A DNA stretch of 64,000 bases from an uncultured Bacillota bacterium (GCA_945956935.1 CAMFJD010000006.1:1-64000); one strand, 5' to 3'. Positions 8,449 through 18,470 are shown, numbered from the stretch's first letter. Translations and numbers: made by a program. Notes: a model not told the origin generated them from the sequence alone.

Positions 8449-9916
8449 ACATGTATGTATTGTTGGTGGTGGGATTGGCGGAATGATGAGTGCACTCATT
8501 TTGACACACAAAGGTTATCGTGTAACAATCATTGAAAAGAGTGCACATTTAGGTGGGCGACTCACATATCGTACGAATGGTACATATAAAATTGACCGTG
8601 GGCCAACAGTGATGCTACTACCACATCTCCATCGTGAAATTTTTGCACAAGCAGGTCTAGACTTTGATGAATTGTTGATTGAGCGATGTGATCCTACAAC
8701 AATTATGCAGTTTCATAATGGTACTCACTTTGTGAAGATGAGTGATTGTCAGTTGCAAAAAGCGTATTTTGCTCGGCATTATCCTGAGGATTTTGTAGGA
8801 TTTGAATACTATCTAGAAGATATGCAGAATTTGTATAGACGAAGTGAGGCACATTTGTTGACGAGACCACTCCCTTCAATTAAAAGTATTTGTAATAAAG
8901 AAGTATTGCAAATATTAAAAGATATGCAACTTTATCGTTCAACTCGGTCGTTTCTTAAAAATTATTTTACGAATAATCAGCTATTAGATGCCTATTCATT
9001 ACAAACGCTTTATGTTGGTGGCGGACCGACACTTGCCCCATCTTTGTATTCACTCATAGGATTTAGTGAACATGAACATGGGGTGTGGTATGTCCATGGA
9101 GGATATGCTAGTCTCACTGATCATTTAGTAAACAAGTTAGAACAACGAAATGTGCGAATTATATATGAAGAGACTGTTATTGGTGTTGAAAAAATGGGTT
9201 CAACTGTTTCTAAAGTGAATACGAATAATCAGCAAATTCCGTGTGATGCAGTTATTTTCAATACAGAATACCCACTAATTGCCGATTTGTTAGAGCGTCG
9301 ATCAAAAAAATATGAGCCGAGTAATGGTTGTGTAACGATATATTTAGGCATAAATCGACAGTATTTACAAAAACCGGTGCATAGCTTTTATTTGCCTGAG
9401 AATTTTGATATACTATTTGCAAATTTATTTAAAAAACAACAATTACCAGAAGAAGTAGCTATATACGTTTTTAACCCAAGTGTGATTGACGATACACTTG
9501 CACCAAGTGGACATAGTAGCCTTTATGTACTCGTTCCTGTTCCAAGTCAAACCCAACAAATTAACTGGGACGATGTAGTATTTTTACAAGCATTTGTACA
9601 TCAAGTGATGCAAATTTTAGAAAGTGATGCGGGGTTTAGTGGTATTTGTGATGCTATTCAATGGCAAGAGATATTAACACCAGCAGATTGTGAACGTGAA
9701 GGGCTGTATTTAGGTGGAAGTTTTGGCATTGCACCCCACCTTTGGCAAAGTGGCCCATTTCGTCCGCAAGCGAAAATCCCCAAATTATCAAATGCTTATG
9801 CGGTAGGGGCAAGTGTACATCCGGGTGGTGGAATACCGATTGTCATGCAGAGTGCGAAATTTGCATGTGAGGAAATACAAAGGGGAGATATGAATGACAA
9901 CACAAGAAGCATATGA
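8438..9916 (+). CDS. CrtN/CrtP-like carotenoid desaturase or oxygenase (paralog 2)
   Basis: 492 residues from the ATG at 8438; AGGAAG lies 8 bases upstream, while the GTG at 8429 has no usable spacing. It has an FAD motif (IVGGGIGGMMSALIL), then LGGRLTYR, and a C-terminal AYAVGASVHPGGGIP stretch, parallel to the upstream gene. The two products are related but clearly diverged, so they probably carry out different steps, for example one desaturating diapophytoene and the other oxidising a later intermediate. It overlaps the upstream gene by 11 bases and crtM by 23, so translation is probably coupled through all three. Confidence 0.87.
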   Translation: MKDKHVCIVGGGIGGMMSALILTHKGYRVTIIEKSAHLGGRLTYRTNGTYKIDRGPTVMLLPHLHREIFAQAGLDFDELLIERCDPTTIMQFHNGTHFVKMSDCQLQKAYFARHYPEDFVGFEYYLEDMQNLYRRSEAHLLTRPLPSIKSICNKEVLQILKDMQLYRSTRSFLKNYFTNNQLLDAYSLQTLYVGGGPTLAPSLYSLIGFSEHEHGVWYVHGGYASLTDHLVNKLEQRNVRIIYEETVIGVEKMGSTVSKVNTNNQQIPCDAVIFNTEYPLIADLLERRSKKYEPSNGCVTIYLGINRQYLQKPVHSFYLPENFDILFANLFKKQQLPEEVAIYVFNPSVIDDTLAPSGHSSLYVLVPVPSQTQQINWDDVVFLQAFVHQVMQILESDAGFSGICDAIQWQEILTPADCEREGLYLGGSFGIAPHLWQSGPFRPQAKIPKLSNAYAVGASVHPGGGIPIVMQSAKFACEEIQRGDMNDNTRSI

Positions 9917-10736
9917 AATTTGTGAACAGATAATTCGTAAACATTCGGCAACTTTTTATAGTACGTTTCGTTTGCTTGAGAAACAAGATCGTCAAGCGGT
10001 GTATGCAATTTATGCGTTTTGCCGAATTGTTGATGATATTGTTGATGAAGGGCGAGATGTTCGAGTTGAATTAGAGCAATTTAAAGACGAATTTGAGTCT
10101 TTCTTACTGGGGGAATATTCGCATCATCAAGCGCATTGGGTTGCCTTACATGATGTATTCGTAAAATATCCAATGGATTCTAAACCGTTTTACGATATGA
10201 TTGTTGGCCAGGAAATGGATATTACCATTTCAAGATATGAAACGCTTAAAGAGTTGGAAACATACTGCTATCATGTCGCGACGACAGTGGGACTAATGCT
10301 TTTACCAGTTCTCGTAACACAAGTGACTGATGAAACAATTCAAAGTGCATACGACATTGGATATGCACTACAGTTAACAAATATTTTAAGAGACATTGGT
10401 GAAGATTTAGGGCGTAATCGTATCTATATTCCAAATGAGATATTGTATGCATATGGATTAGATGTGAAAGCAATTGAACAAAAAGTAGTGACACCTGAGT
10501 TTATCGAAGTGTGGGAGTCGCTAGCAAAAATAGCAGAATTTCATTATGATCGTGCAAAACGGTACGCAGATGCATACCCACGACGTGCTCGCATTGTTGT
10601 TTTCGGTGCAGCACAAGTATATCGTGCTATTCTAACAGAAATACGCCGAAAAAATTATGATGTTTTTACAACTAAAAATTTTGTCAGTGTGGATGAAAAA
10701 CAACAAATTATTCAAATGATTCAAGAAAAATGGTAG
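9894..10736 (+). CDS. crtM: Dehydrosqualene/diapophytoene (squalene/phytoene family) synthase
   Basis: 280 residues. It has both aspartate-rich motifs of head-to-head prenyl synthases: DDIVDEGRD (D47, D48, D51) and NILRDIGEDLGRNRIYIP (D167, D171). These bind the diphosphates of two farnesyl diphosphates through Mg2+ and condense them to a C30 product. The length is that of CrtM. The C30 assignment rests on linkage to two CrtN-like genes and not on a residue I can see; a squalene or C40 phytoene synthase is less likely. GGGGAG lies 7 bases before the ATG. The last gene of the operon, with a terminator overlapping its stop. Confidence 0.9.
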   Translation: MTTQEAYEICEQIIRKHSATFYSTFRLLEKQDRQAVYAIYAFCRIVDDIVDEGRDVRVELEQFKDEFESFLLGEYSHHQAHWVALHDVFVKYPMDSKPFYDMIVGQEMDITISRYETLKELETYCYHVATTVGLMLLPVLVTQVTDETIQSAYDIGYALQLTNILRDIGEDLGRNRIYIPNEILYAYGLDVKAIEQKVVTPEFIEVWESLAKIAEFHYDRAKRYADAYPRRARIVVFGAAQVYRAILTEIRRKNYDVFTTKNFVSVDEKQQIIQMIQEKW

Positions 10737-10766
10737 AAGGACGGTGTCTTTCTATCATTTTTTTTA
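10730..10766 (+). terminator. Terminator of the carotenoid operon
   Basis: A 13 bp stem with two G-U pairs (10730-10742 with 10746-10758), a 3-base loop and T8. The 5' arm includes the crtM stop codon. Confidence 0.92.
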
Positions 10767-10851
10767 ATCTTTTAGAAAATAGGGATTGATTCATAGAGAC
10801 AGAGATAAAAATTTGTTATAATAAAAACGATATTGAAATGAGGATGATTTT

Positions 10852-11937
10852 ATGCGAATAGTATTAACAGGCGGAGGAACAGGCGGTCATATTTATCCGG
10901 CACTAGCCTTTGCATCATATATTGAATCAGTTGATGAAAAATCAACATTTTTATATATTGGTTCTAGTGATCGAATGGAAGGAGAGATTGTTCCTAAAAC
11001 AGGTATGCCATTTAAAAATTTAAAAGTGAAAGGTATTTCACGGAGCTTGTCGCTAAGTAACATTAAAGCAATGGCACTGTTTATTCAAGGTGTTATAAAA
11101 GCACGTAAGTATTTACGTGAGTTCAAACCAGACTTTGTATTAGGGACAGGAGGATATGTGAGCGCACCAGTAGTTTATGCAGCAGCGCAAATGGGGATTC
11201 CAACAGCTGTTTATGAACCGAATTCTCATGCCGGTGTAGCGAATCGCTTTTTAGGTAGATATGTTGATCATGTTTTTTTATGTCTTGACGATACAAGAAA
11301 ATATTTTGATGAGAAAAAAATTATTATGACTGGTAGTCCAAGAGCAACACAAATTGCTTTGTTGTTAGAAAATGAACCTACAGTAATCAAGCCTTATGAA
11401 AAGCATATTTTATGTTTTGGTGGGAGTTTAGGTGCAAAAAAGTTAAATGAAGCATTTGTAGAAGCTTTACCGTTACTTGTTGATAAATCATATGATATAA
11501 CCTATGTAACGGGTAAAAAATATTATGATGAAGTACTACAAGCAGCAACACCGTACGTGAGGGATCATATACACATCGTACCATTTGTCGATGATATGCC
11601 AACGATGATGCGTAGTGCTGATGTATTAGTGGCTCGTAGTGGTGCTACAACATTAGTTGAAGCCGCTATGTTTGGCGTTCCGACTATTTTTGTACCGAGC
11701 CCAAATGTAACTGGTAATCATCAATTGAAAAATGCGCAAAGTTTTGTTAAGGCAGAGGCGGCTAGTTTGTTGGAAGAACATCAATTAACTGGACAAAGTT
11801 TTGTAGATGCTATTGATCAACTCATGAATGATGATATAAAACGTGAAAAAATGAGACAGGCAGTTTCTGCACTAGCACAACCAGAAGCAGCAGTACTCAT
11901 GTATGAAGCAGCATGCAAGCTGAAAAAAGGAGAATAA
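10852..11937 (+). CDS. murG: UDP-GlcNAc:lipid I N-acetylglucosaminyltransferase
   Basis: 361 residues, the usual length. It begins with the G-loop GGGTGGHIYPA, has GTGGYVSAP and YEPNSHAG in the acceptor half, and GGSLGA plus ARSGATTLVEA in the donor half that binds UDP-GlcNAc. It converts lipid I to lipid II on the inner face of the membrane. It is preceded by a -10-like TATAAT at 10817-10822 and a GAGGATG ribosome binding site. It opens a murG-murB-divIB run and is followed by murB after 2 bases, a known dcw-cluster order. Confidence 0.97.
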   Translation: MRIVLTGGGTGGHIYPALAFASYIESVDEKSTFLYIGSSDRMEGEIVPKTGMPFKNLKVKGISRSLSLSNIKAMALFIQGVIKARKYLREFKPDFVLGTGGYVSAPVVYAAAQMGIPTAVYEPNSHAGVANRFLGRYVDHVFLCLDDTRKYFDEKKIIMTGSPRATQIALLLENEPTVIKPYEKHILCFGGSLGAKKLNEAFVEALPLLVDKSYDITYVTGKKYYDEVLQAATPYVRDHIHIVPFVDDMPTMMRSADVLVARSGATTLVEAAMFGVPTIFVPSPNVTGNHQLKNAQSFVKAEAASLLEEHQLTGQSFVDAIDQLMNDDIKREKMRQAVSALAQPEAAVLMYEAACKLKKGE

Positions 11938-11939
11938 GT

Positions 11940-12830
11940 ATGGTAGAACAATTAACGCACTATGGAACAGTACTTGAACAAGAGCCACTTAGTCGACACA
12001 CAACATTACGTGTCGGTGGTTGTGCTAGATACTTAATTTATCCTAAAGACGTTGAAAGTATTCAAGGGATAATTGACTTTTGTTGTGAACATAGTATGAA
12101 ATTCAAAGTGATTGGCAGAGGATCTAATTTGTTGGCGAGTGATCAAAATTTTCTTGGCGTTGTTTTAAAATTGGATCGTTCATTTAACCATATTCAGTTT
12201 GAAGGGAATGAAGTAACTGTAGCGAGTGGTTATTCAATGATGCGTCTAGCAAAAGAAGTTGTTAAGCGAGGATTTACCGGATTTGAGTGGGCGAGTGGTG
12301 TTCCAGGGAATATAGGTGGTGGTGTGTACATGAATGCAGGTGCGTATGGACGTGATATCTCGCATAACTTGTTACGTGTCCAAGTGATAAATCGTGATGG
12401 CCAATTATTTTGGCTAGACAATCATGAATGTCAGTTTAGCTATCGGACATCTATTTTTCAAACAAGAAAAGATCTGGTTGTCCTTCAAGCAGTATTCAGT
12501 TTTGAAATAGGAAATATAGAAAAAAGTATACAACAAATGGATAGTTGGCGAGAATATCGACAGTCAACACAACCATTACAATTACCGAACTGTGGGAGTA
12601 TTTTCCGAAATCCACCGAATCAATCAGCTGGGAAAATGATTGAAGATTTAGGCTTGAAAGGTAAGCGAATTGGTGGTGCTCAAGTAAGTGAAAAACACGC
12701 GAATTTTATCGTTAATGTTGATCAGGCAACAGCTCAAGATATTGCAGATTTAATAGCATATGTGCAGAAAGCAATACAAGACCACTATCATATTGAACTG
12801 CATCAAGAAGTGGAGTATTTTAATTGGTGA
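11940..12830 (+). CDS. murB: UDP-N-acetylenolpyruvoylglucosamine reductase
   Basis: 296 residues from the ATG at 11940, which has AGGAG 7 bases upstream inside the murG stop region. FAD-binding segments GRGSNLLA and GVPGNIGGGVYMNAGAYG are clear, as is the type II block PNCGSIFRNP with the catalytic Ser, and the C-terminal Glu in HQEVEYF. It reduces the enolpyruvyl ether to UDP-MurNAc in the cytoplasm. Its stop codon overlaps or directly abuts the divIB start. Confidence 0.97.
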   Translation: MVEQLTHYGTVLEQEPLSRHTTLRVGGCARYLIYPKDVESIQGIIDFCCEHSMKFKVIGRGSNLLASDQNFLGVVLKLDRSFNHIQFEGNEVTVASGYSMMRLAKEVVKRGFTGFEWASGVPGNIGGGVYMNAGAYGRDISHNLLRVQVINRDGQLFWLDNHECQFSYRTSIFQTRKDLVVLQAVFSFEIGNIEKSIQQMDSWREYRQSTQPLQLPNCGSIFRNPPNQSAGKMIEDLGLKGKRIGGAQVSEKHANFIVNVDQATAQDIADLIAYVQKAIQDHYHIELHQEVEYFNW

Positions 12831-13603
12831 TGAGTAAGCCAAAAGCATATGCCTATGTTGTCCCTGATGAGCAATTAACAAAACAAGAACCTGTTCGTGT
12901 AGAAGCTTTTGATAAAATACGGCAAAAGAAGCAATTAAAACGAAAAAAACGTTTGAAAATGATGCGAAACATTAGTTTAATCATTGTTGGTGTGACAATT
13001 TACTTGAACTCTCCATTAGCCAGTGTTAAATCAATCCGCGTTACGGGAAATAATTATGTAACACAACAGTACATTATAGATCAATCAACAATTTCGACAG
13101 AAAGCCATTATTTTTGGTTGAATCCGTGGGAAATTGAGCAGAATTTAGAATCTCAACCATTAATTGAAACTGCAAAAGTGAAGCGTGCGATGTGGAATTC
13201 AGTTGAAATTCAAGTAATGGAAGCAGAAATTATGGGTGTCATGCAGCAAGACGAAGGGAAGGTATGGTTACTTGAGGATGGAACAAGTGTCCCTGTTCAA
13301 CAAGACATTAGCGTAAATGTTCCCTATTTTCGCAATTGGGATGAAGAAAAAGGGAAGCTGCTTTTCACAAATCTAGCAAAAATACCTGATGATGTTCAGC
13401 GTCAAATTTCCGAAGTAGCGTTCAGCGGAAATGAAACGGATGCGGAGCAAATTCAACTATACATGCGGGACGGTAATGTTGTTACAATTAGTATTCGACA
13501 AATACCTGAAAAGCTCGTCTTTTATTTTTCGATTGTTGAAGTGCTCGGGAATCAACGCATGCATATTCATCTAGAAGCTGGAAACTATGCAGTAGCATTG
13601 TAA
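12824..13603 (+). CDS. divIB: Cell division protein DivIB/FtsQ
   Basis: 259 residues. A basic cytoplasmic tail (KKQLKRKKRLK, about 35-45) precedes one membrane segment (about 48-66), then a POTRA domain beginning VKSIRVTGNNYVT and a C-terminal beta domain. This is the DivIB/FtsQ arrangement. The TTG at 12824 has TGGAG 8 bases upstream; the ATG at 12830 is an alternative with poorer spacing that overlaps the murB TGA. Together with DivIC and FtsL it regulates septal wall synthesis. The gene ends before a hairpin and a new promoter for ftsA. Confidence 0.92.
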   Translation: MVMSKPKAYAYVVPDEQLTKQEPVRVEAFDKIRQKKQLKRKKRLKMMRNISLIIVGVTIYLNSPLASVKSIRVTGNNYVTQQYIIDQSTISTESHYFWLNPWEIEQNLESQPLIETAKVKRAMWNSVEIQVMEAEIMGVMQQDEGKVWLLEDGTSVPVQQDISVNVPYFRNWDEEKGKLLFTNLAKIPDDVQRQISEVAFSGNETDAEQIQLYMRDGNVVTISIRQIPEKLVFYFSIVEVLGNQRMHIHLEAGNYAVAL

Positions 13604-13612
13604 ATAGTCATA

Positions 13613-13658
13613 AAAATGATATAAAATACTTGTTTAGTGTTTTTATATCATTTTGAAT
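13613..13658 (+). terminator. AT-rich terminator-like hairpin after divIB
   Basis: AAAATGATATAAAA pairs with TTTTATATCATTTT (14 bp). The stem is weak in GC and its 3' arm supplies the T residues. A TATAAT at 13663-13668 just downstream probably serves ftsA. Confidence 0.6.
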
Positions 13659-13714
13659 GTAGTATAATAAAACAGATAATATAATTAAAATTAAAAACAT
13701 GAGGGGGTCTTATT

Positions 13715-14950
13715 GTGGCAAATGGAAATGCCTATGCAGCTTTAGAGATTGGTAGTAGCACAATAAGACTTGTAGTAGCTGAAATTGTCAATGGAAGATT
13801 GAACGTTGTAGCAGCCAATAGCACACCCACTAAAGGATATTCAAAGGGTAGTGTCAACGATAGTGATGCTTTAGCTGAAACAATAAAAAAACTAACAATA
13901 CAAACACAACAATTTATCAATAAAGAGATTACAAGTGTTGTGGTCAGTGTTCCAAGTAATCAAGCAACGATTATTCCTATTGAATTGACAATTGCCATAG
14001 AAAACCAAGCGAATGAAATAACGAGTGAAGACATTTTGAAACTCTTTGCAAATGCAGCAGGACAGTTGCGATCAAGACATGATGAGTTTGTTAATGTTTT
14101 CCCGATTGATTTTCAAGTTGATGGTGTCGGTGGGATAAGTGATCCAAAAGGATTGCTAGGCTTACAGCTTGGTATGCAAGGAATGATTGTGACGACCCCA
14201 AAAATGCTGCTTATTGAATTATTGACAGCTGTTGAAAAAGCTGGTTTGCAAATTATTGACACATTTCCAGCGTTTTTAGCAGATGCAACACAGATATTAA
14301 GTGATAGTGAAGCATTGAAAGGTGTTATTACAATCAATATAGGCCATGAAATGACAAGTATTACTTTATTTGATAATGGTTATGCTCAAAAAATTCGTAC
14401 AACAAAAATTGGTTCACAACTGATTGACAATGATATTGCCTATGTTTATGGAGTCAATAAGGAAATGGCTCGAAAAATTAAACTTGATTATGGATATGGC
14501 AATATCGAACAGGCAACAAAATATAAAGTGTGTGATTTGATTGAAGAAGATGAATTGATGAAAATTAGTGAATTTGATCTTTCTCAAATCATTGAACCAC
14601 GAATGGAAGACATGTTATTGAATATAAAAAAAGAAATTGATAAGATGGCTCTACTCGATCAATATCCTGTCGTTTTTACTGGTGGAGCAGTTGAAATGCT
14701 TGGAATTCAACCAGTAATTCATACAGTATTTACAAATGCACGTGTATTTCAGCCGACTGTTCTTGGAACGAGGACAAACGAGTATACTACGGCATTAGGT
14801 ACAATTGAACTAGCACATCAACGTGCAAAACTAACGAATAGAACACTTTGTTCAATCCAATTTAATCAAGCCATCCGCAAAAAAGAACAAGTAGAGGAAC
14901 CAAAAGATGATAAATTTTGGAATCGAATTGTGAATTACTTTTTTGATTAG
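13715..14950 (+). CDS. ftsA: Cell division protein FtsA
   Basis: 411 residues starting at GTG with a strong GAGGGGG ribosome binding site. It is an actin-fold ATPase: the phosphate-1 segment reads AALEIGSSTIRLV, and later segments give VITINIGHEMTSITLF and VFTGGAVEMLG. The C-terminus FWNRIVNYFFD is an amphipathic helix that anchors FtsA, and through it FtsZ, to the membrane. It lies 22 bases before ftsZ. The phosphate-1 loop has E in place of the usual D (typically GLDIGT); whether this alters ATP use is unknown. Confidence 0.95.
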   Translation: MANGNAYAALEIGSSTIRLVVAEIVNGRLNVVAANSTPTKGYSKGSVNDSDALAETIKKLTIQTQQFINKEITSVVVSVPSNQATIIPIELTIAIENQANEITSEDILKLFANAAGQLRSRHDEFVNVFPIDFQVDGVGGISDPKGLLGLQLGMQGMIVTTPKMLLIELLTAVEKAGLQIIDTFPAFLADATQILSDSEALKGVITINIGHEMTSITLFDNGYAQKIRTTKIGSQLIDNDIAYVYGVNKEMARKIKLDYGYGNIEQATKYKVCDLIEEDELMKISEFDLSQIIEPRMEDMLLNIKKEIDKMALLDQYPVVFTGGAVEMLGIQPVIHTVFTNARVFQPTVLGTRTNEYTTALGTIELAHQRAKLTNRTLCSIQFNQAIRKKEQVEEPKDDKFWNRIVNYFFD

Positions 14951-14972
14951 TGAACAATAGGAGGAAGAATAG

Positions 14973-16133
14973 ATGAATGATTACAATCCAATGACGTCTT
15001 TTATGTCATTTGATATACAAGATGAAAATGTATTAGCAAAAATTAAAGTTGTTGGAGTTGGTGGTGGTGGAAACAACGCCGTTGACCGAATGATTGAAGA
15101 AGGTGTTCGCGGTGTTGAATTTATCAATTGTAATACAGACTTGCAAGTATTACACCGTTCAAATGCCCAACATAAAATCCAACTAGGAAAAGACTGTACA
15201 CGTGGTCTTGGAGCAGGAGCGAATCCTGATTTGGGAAAACGTGCTGCCGAAGAAAGCCGACAAGAAATTGAACAAGTCCTCGAAGGAGCAGATATGGTCT
15301 TTGTTACTGCTGGAATGGGTGGTGGAACAGGAACAGGTGCTGCGCCGGTTATTGCAACAATCGCACGTGAACTAGGAATTTTAACAGTAGGTATTGTTAC
15401 GCGTCCATTCTCATTTGAAGGACGTAAGCGTTATGAACATGCAATGTCAGGGCTACAAAATTTGAAACAAAGTGTGGATACATTAATTGTCATTCCCAAC
15501 GACCGTCTATTAGAAATTGTTGATCGTACAACACCTATTTTACAAGCTTTTAAACATGCGGATAAAGTATTATTACAAGGTGTGCAAGGATTGTCTGAAA
15601 TCATCGCTGTCCCAGGACTTATTAACCTTGACTTTGCGGATGTTCGTACGGTTATGTATGATAAAGGTGCAGCACTAATGGGTATCGGAAGTGCAACAGG
15701 TGAAAATCGTGCAATTGAAGCTGCCAAACGTGCTATTTCATCACCACTGTTAGAAATTTCAATGGAAGGTGCAACAGATGCGATTGTTAACGTAACTGGA
15801 GGATTGGACCTAACGTTATTTGAAGCTGAAGAAGCTGCTCAAGTAGTTGCACAATCATCAAGTACAACTGAAATTAATACAATGTTAGGTGTTGCAATTA
15901 ATCCTGATCTTGGTGAAGAAATTATGGTTACGGTAGTAGCAACAGGATTTGAAGATGATCGTCAGCCACAAGAATTTTCAAGTCAACGTCCGGGCGCAAC
16001 GATGAATCCAGCAGTGCGTAGTGAGCGTGCAGAACAACCAGTGGCTACTGCAAGTGCACCTAAACCAGCTGCTAAACAATCAGAAGATGATTTGGAAATC
16101 CCGGTCTTCTTACGAAATAGAAATAACATCTAA
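14973..16133 (+). CDS. ftsZ: Cell division protein FtsZ
   Basis: 386 residues. The tubulin signature GGGTGTG lies at 116-122, with the N-terminal [10 protein letters not shown] and the T7-loop [11 protein letters not shown] Pro/Ala/Glu-rich linker leads to the conserved tail [11 protein letters not shown] that binds FtsA and SepF. It polymerises with GTP to form the division ring. AGGAGG lies 7 bases before the ATG. sepF, usually close by, lies about 14 kb downstream. Confidence 0.98.
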   Translation: MNDYNPMTSFMSFDIQDENVLAKIKVVGVGGGGNNAVDRMIEEGVRGVEFINCNTDLQVLHRSNAQHKIQLGKDCTRGLGAGANPDLGKRAAEESRQEIEQVLEGADMVFVTAGMGGGTGTGAAPVIATIARELGILTVGIVTRPFSFEGRKRYEHAMSGLQNLKQSVDTLIVIPNDRLLEIVDRTTPILQAFKHADKVLLQGVQGLSEIIAVPGLINLDFADVRTVMYDKGAALMGIGSATGENRAIEAAKRAISSPLLEISMEGATDAIVNVTGGLDLTLFEAEEAAQVVAQSSSTTEINTMLGVAINPDLGEEIMVTVVATGFEDDRQPQEFSSQRPGATMNPAVRSERAEQPVATASAPKPAAKQSEDDLEIPVFLRNRNNI

Positions 16134-16201
16134 GAGTCTGACACTAATTTTGCATACATAAGAATACTCAAGCAAAAACGAAAGTCAAGAAAGAAACAAA
16201 G

Positions 16202-16250
16202 AAATCCATTCCATGCTGTAATAAGTAGAGCACTGTAATGGATTTTGGCT
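16202..16250 (+). terminator. Probable terminator after ftsZ
   Basis: AAATCCATT pairs with AATGGATTT, with a weaker inner TGCT/AGCA pairing; short T-rich tracts follow. Confidence 0.6.
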
Positions 16251-16344
16251 TATTTTAAATGTTTCATAGGTGAAGGTTTGTTAGTGTGAGTGTGGTGCTA
16301 CAAGAAAAGATAGCATCAAGTAATTGGATACTTGTAAGTAAATA

Positions 16345-16395
16345 AAAAAGAAAAGCATCACGTTGTGTAATTGACAATACAAGTGATGCTTTTTT
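16345..16395 (-). terminator. Terminator after proC (bidirectional)
   Basis: AAAAGCATCAC pairs with GTGATGCTTTT. On the minus strand it follows proC and ends in a T-rich tail; on the plus strand T6 also follows, so it could stop ftsZ read-through. Confidence 0.82.
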
Positions 16396-16399
16396 CATA

Positions 16400-17203
16400 T
16401 TAACTTTGTAATTTTTGATCTTTTTCAATACATGCATCAACAGCATTTAAGATTGTTGATACGAATCCGTCAGCCTCTAATGATGCGATGGCAGCAATTG
16501 TTGTACCGCCTGGTGAAGATACTTGATCCATTAACACACGAGGGTGCTTTTGTGTTTCTAAAATCATTTTTGCACTACCAAGTAGTGTTTGGGATGCGAT
16601 AGCAATAGCTTGGTCTTTAGGAAGCCCATTCTTTAACGCAGCTTGCGCAAGTGCATCAACGAATAAATAGGCATAGGCGGGAGCAGAACCAGCAATAGCA
16701 ATAAATGTACTCATATGCTCTTCACCAATAGCATACGTTTCACCGAGTGCACTAAATAAATTAGTAACAGCAGCTAAATTGACATCATCCACCCATTTAT
16801 TTGGACAAATTGCAGTTGTTGCTGCGAACACGGTTGCATTAATGTTTGGCATAACACGTACAATAGGGATATTAGCACTAAAAAGTGATTGTAAGTCAGC
16901 TAAGCTCACACCTGCGGCAATTGAAATAACTGTTTTATTTGTTTGAATGATATGATCACGAATTTCATCAATAACACTAGCTAAATGAAGTGGTTTGACA
17001 GCAAGTAAAATAATATCAGCAAATTCAGTGACAGCAATATTATGATTTGCAATATCAACATCATATTTTGTTTGGAAATGTAATAATCGATCAAGATTAC
17101 GATCAGAAATCATGATTTGATTGCGATCTAGTATATTTTCGTGCAATAAGCCGTGAATAATTGCTGTAGCCATATTCCCGGCACCAATAATACCTAATTT
17201 CAT
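16400..17203 (-). CDS. proC: Pyrroline-5-carboxylate reductase
   Basis: 267 residues. The N-terminal Rossmann motif GIIGAGNMATAI binds NAD(P)H, and the C-terminal half holds the family segment DQVSSPGGTTIAAIASLE. It reduces pyrroline-5-carboxylate to proline, the last step of the pathway. It is divergent from proBA across 139 bases, so all three proline genes are together but in two transcripts. AGGAT precedes the ATG. Confidence 0.97.
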   Translation of the reverse strand: MKLGIIGAGNMATAIIHGLLHENILDRNQIMISDRNLDRLLHFQTKYDVDIANHNIAVTEFADIILLAVKPLHLASVIDEIRDHIIQTNKTVISIAAGVSLADLQSLFSANIPIVRVMPNINATVFAATTAICPNKWVDDVNLAAVTNLFSALGETYAIGEEHMSTFIAIAGSAPAYAYLFVDALAQAALKNGLPKDQAIAIASQTLLGSAKMILETQKHPRVLMDQVSSPGGTTIAAIASLEADGFVSTILNAVDACIEKDQKLQS

Positions 17204-17274
17204 AAAAATATCCTACCTTTCAAAGACATACTTCCACTATAGCGATTTTTTTTTCATAATACAAGTGTGCTGAA

Positions 17275-17303
17275 TTGAAAAACCAAGTCAAAAATGATAT
17301 GAT
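17275..17303 (+). promoter_or_regulatory. Promoter of proBA
   Basis: TTGAAA (17275-17280), 17 bp, then TATGAT (17298-17303): a good sigma-A promoter about 40 bases before the proB ATG. No leader structure is evident. Confidence 0.78.
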
Positions 17304-17342
17304 GAATATCCTATTATTGGAGCGGATTAAAGGAGTAAATAC

Positions 17343-18461
17343 ATGCGGAAATTTAAAGAAATGAATCGGGTAGTCGTAAAGGTTGGAACATCAACATTGA
17401 CGAATGAAAATGGAATGCTGAATCAAGTGAAAATCAGTCATCTTGTTACACAATTAGCAACATTAATGCACGGGGGGAAAGAAGTGGTTCTTGTTACATC
17501 TGGAGCGATTGGTGCTGGTATGGGTGTGCTTGGATTGACGAAACGACCCGAAACGATTCCGCAAAAGCAAGCATGTGCAGCAGTAGGCCAAGTATATTTG
17601 ATTGATTTATATCAGCAATTATTAGCACAGCATGGTTTATATTGTGCACAAATGTTACTCAATCACGATGATTTTACAAATCGGGAACGACTTTTAAATA
17701 TGACGAATACGTTTCATGCTTTATTTGAACAAAAAGTGATGCCAATTATTAATGAAAATGATGCTGTAAGTGTTGATGAAATTAAGATTGGCGATAATGA
17801 TACTTTAGGTGGATTGGTAGCTTCTGTAGTTCGTGCTGATATGTATATGATCTTGTCGGATATTAATGGTTTGTATACAGCAAATCCGCAAACAAACGCA
17901 GATGCGAAATTGTTATCGCATATTGACGGATTAACTGATGAAATTTATCAAATGGCTAGTGGGAGCGGATCGGCATTAGGTACAGGTGGTATGATAACAA
18001 AATTGCATGCAGCCAAAATTGTTATTAAATCAGGTGGTCAAATGTTATTACTCAATGGAAGCCAACATAATGCAGTTTTAGATAGTTTAGCAGGTAAAGA
18101 ATTGGGGACATTGTTTGTGGATACAAAGGAAAAACCGCTACATGCTAGAGAACATTGGATTGCATATCGTTCAAAAGCCAAAGGGTTTATTTGTGTAGAT
18201 GACGGAGCAAAAGATGCTCTGATGAAGCATCGGAAAAGTTTATTACCAAAAGGTGTGCTGAGCGTAGAGGGTGAGTTTTTAGTTGGTGAAATTGTCGAAG
18301 TCGTTGACGAGCAAGGGACTGCGTTTGCGAAAGGCATTGTACAATATTCAAGTCAAGACATCCAATTGATTAAAGGTGTACACTCACAAGCAATTACCGA
18401 TATTTTACATGAGAAACATTTTGATGAAATTATTCATGCGAATAATCTTGTCATTTTTTAG
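17343..18461 (+). CDS. proB: Glutamate 5-kinase
   Basis: 372 residues. The amino acid kinase domain begins VVKVGTSTLT and contains LVTSGAIGAGM and the NENDAVSVDEIKIGDNDTL substrate loop; a C-terminal PUA domain (about 280-365) is present, as in full-length ProB. It phosphorylates glutamate as the committed step to proline and is normally feedback-inhibited by proline. AAAGGAG precedes the ATG. proA follows after 9 bases. Confidence 0.97.
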   Translation: MRKFKEMNRVVVKVGTSTLTNENGMLNQVKISHLVTQLATLMHGGKEVVLVTSGAIGAGMGVLGLTKRPETIPQKQACAAVGQVYLIDLYQQLLAQHGLYCAQMLLNHDDFTNRERLLNMTNTFHALFEQKVMPIINENDAVSVDEIKIGDNDTLGGLVASVVRADMYMILSDINGLYTANPQTNADAKLLSHIDGLTDEIYQMASGSGSALGTGGMITKLHAAKIVIKSGGQMLLLNGSQHNAVLDSLAGKELGTLFVDTKEKPLHAREHWIAYRSKAKGFICVDDGAKDALMKHRKSLLPKGVLSVEGEFLVGEIVEVVDEQGTAFAKGIVQYSSQDIQLIKGVHSQAITDILHEKHFDEIIHANNLVIF

Positions 18462-18470
18462 GAGGATACC

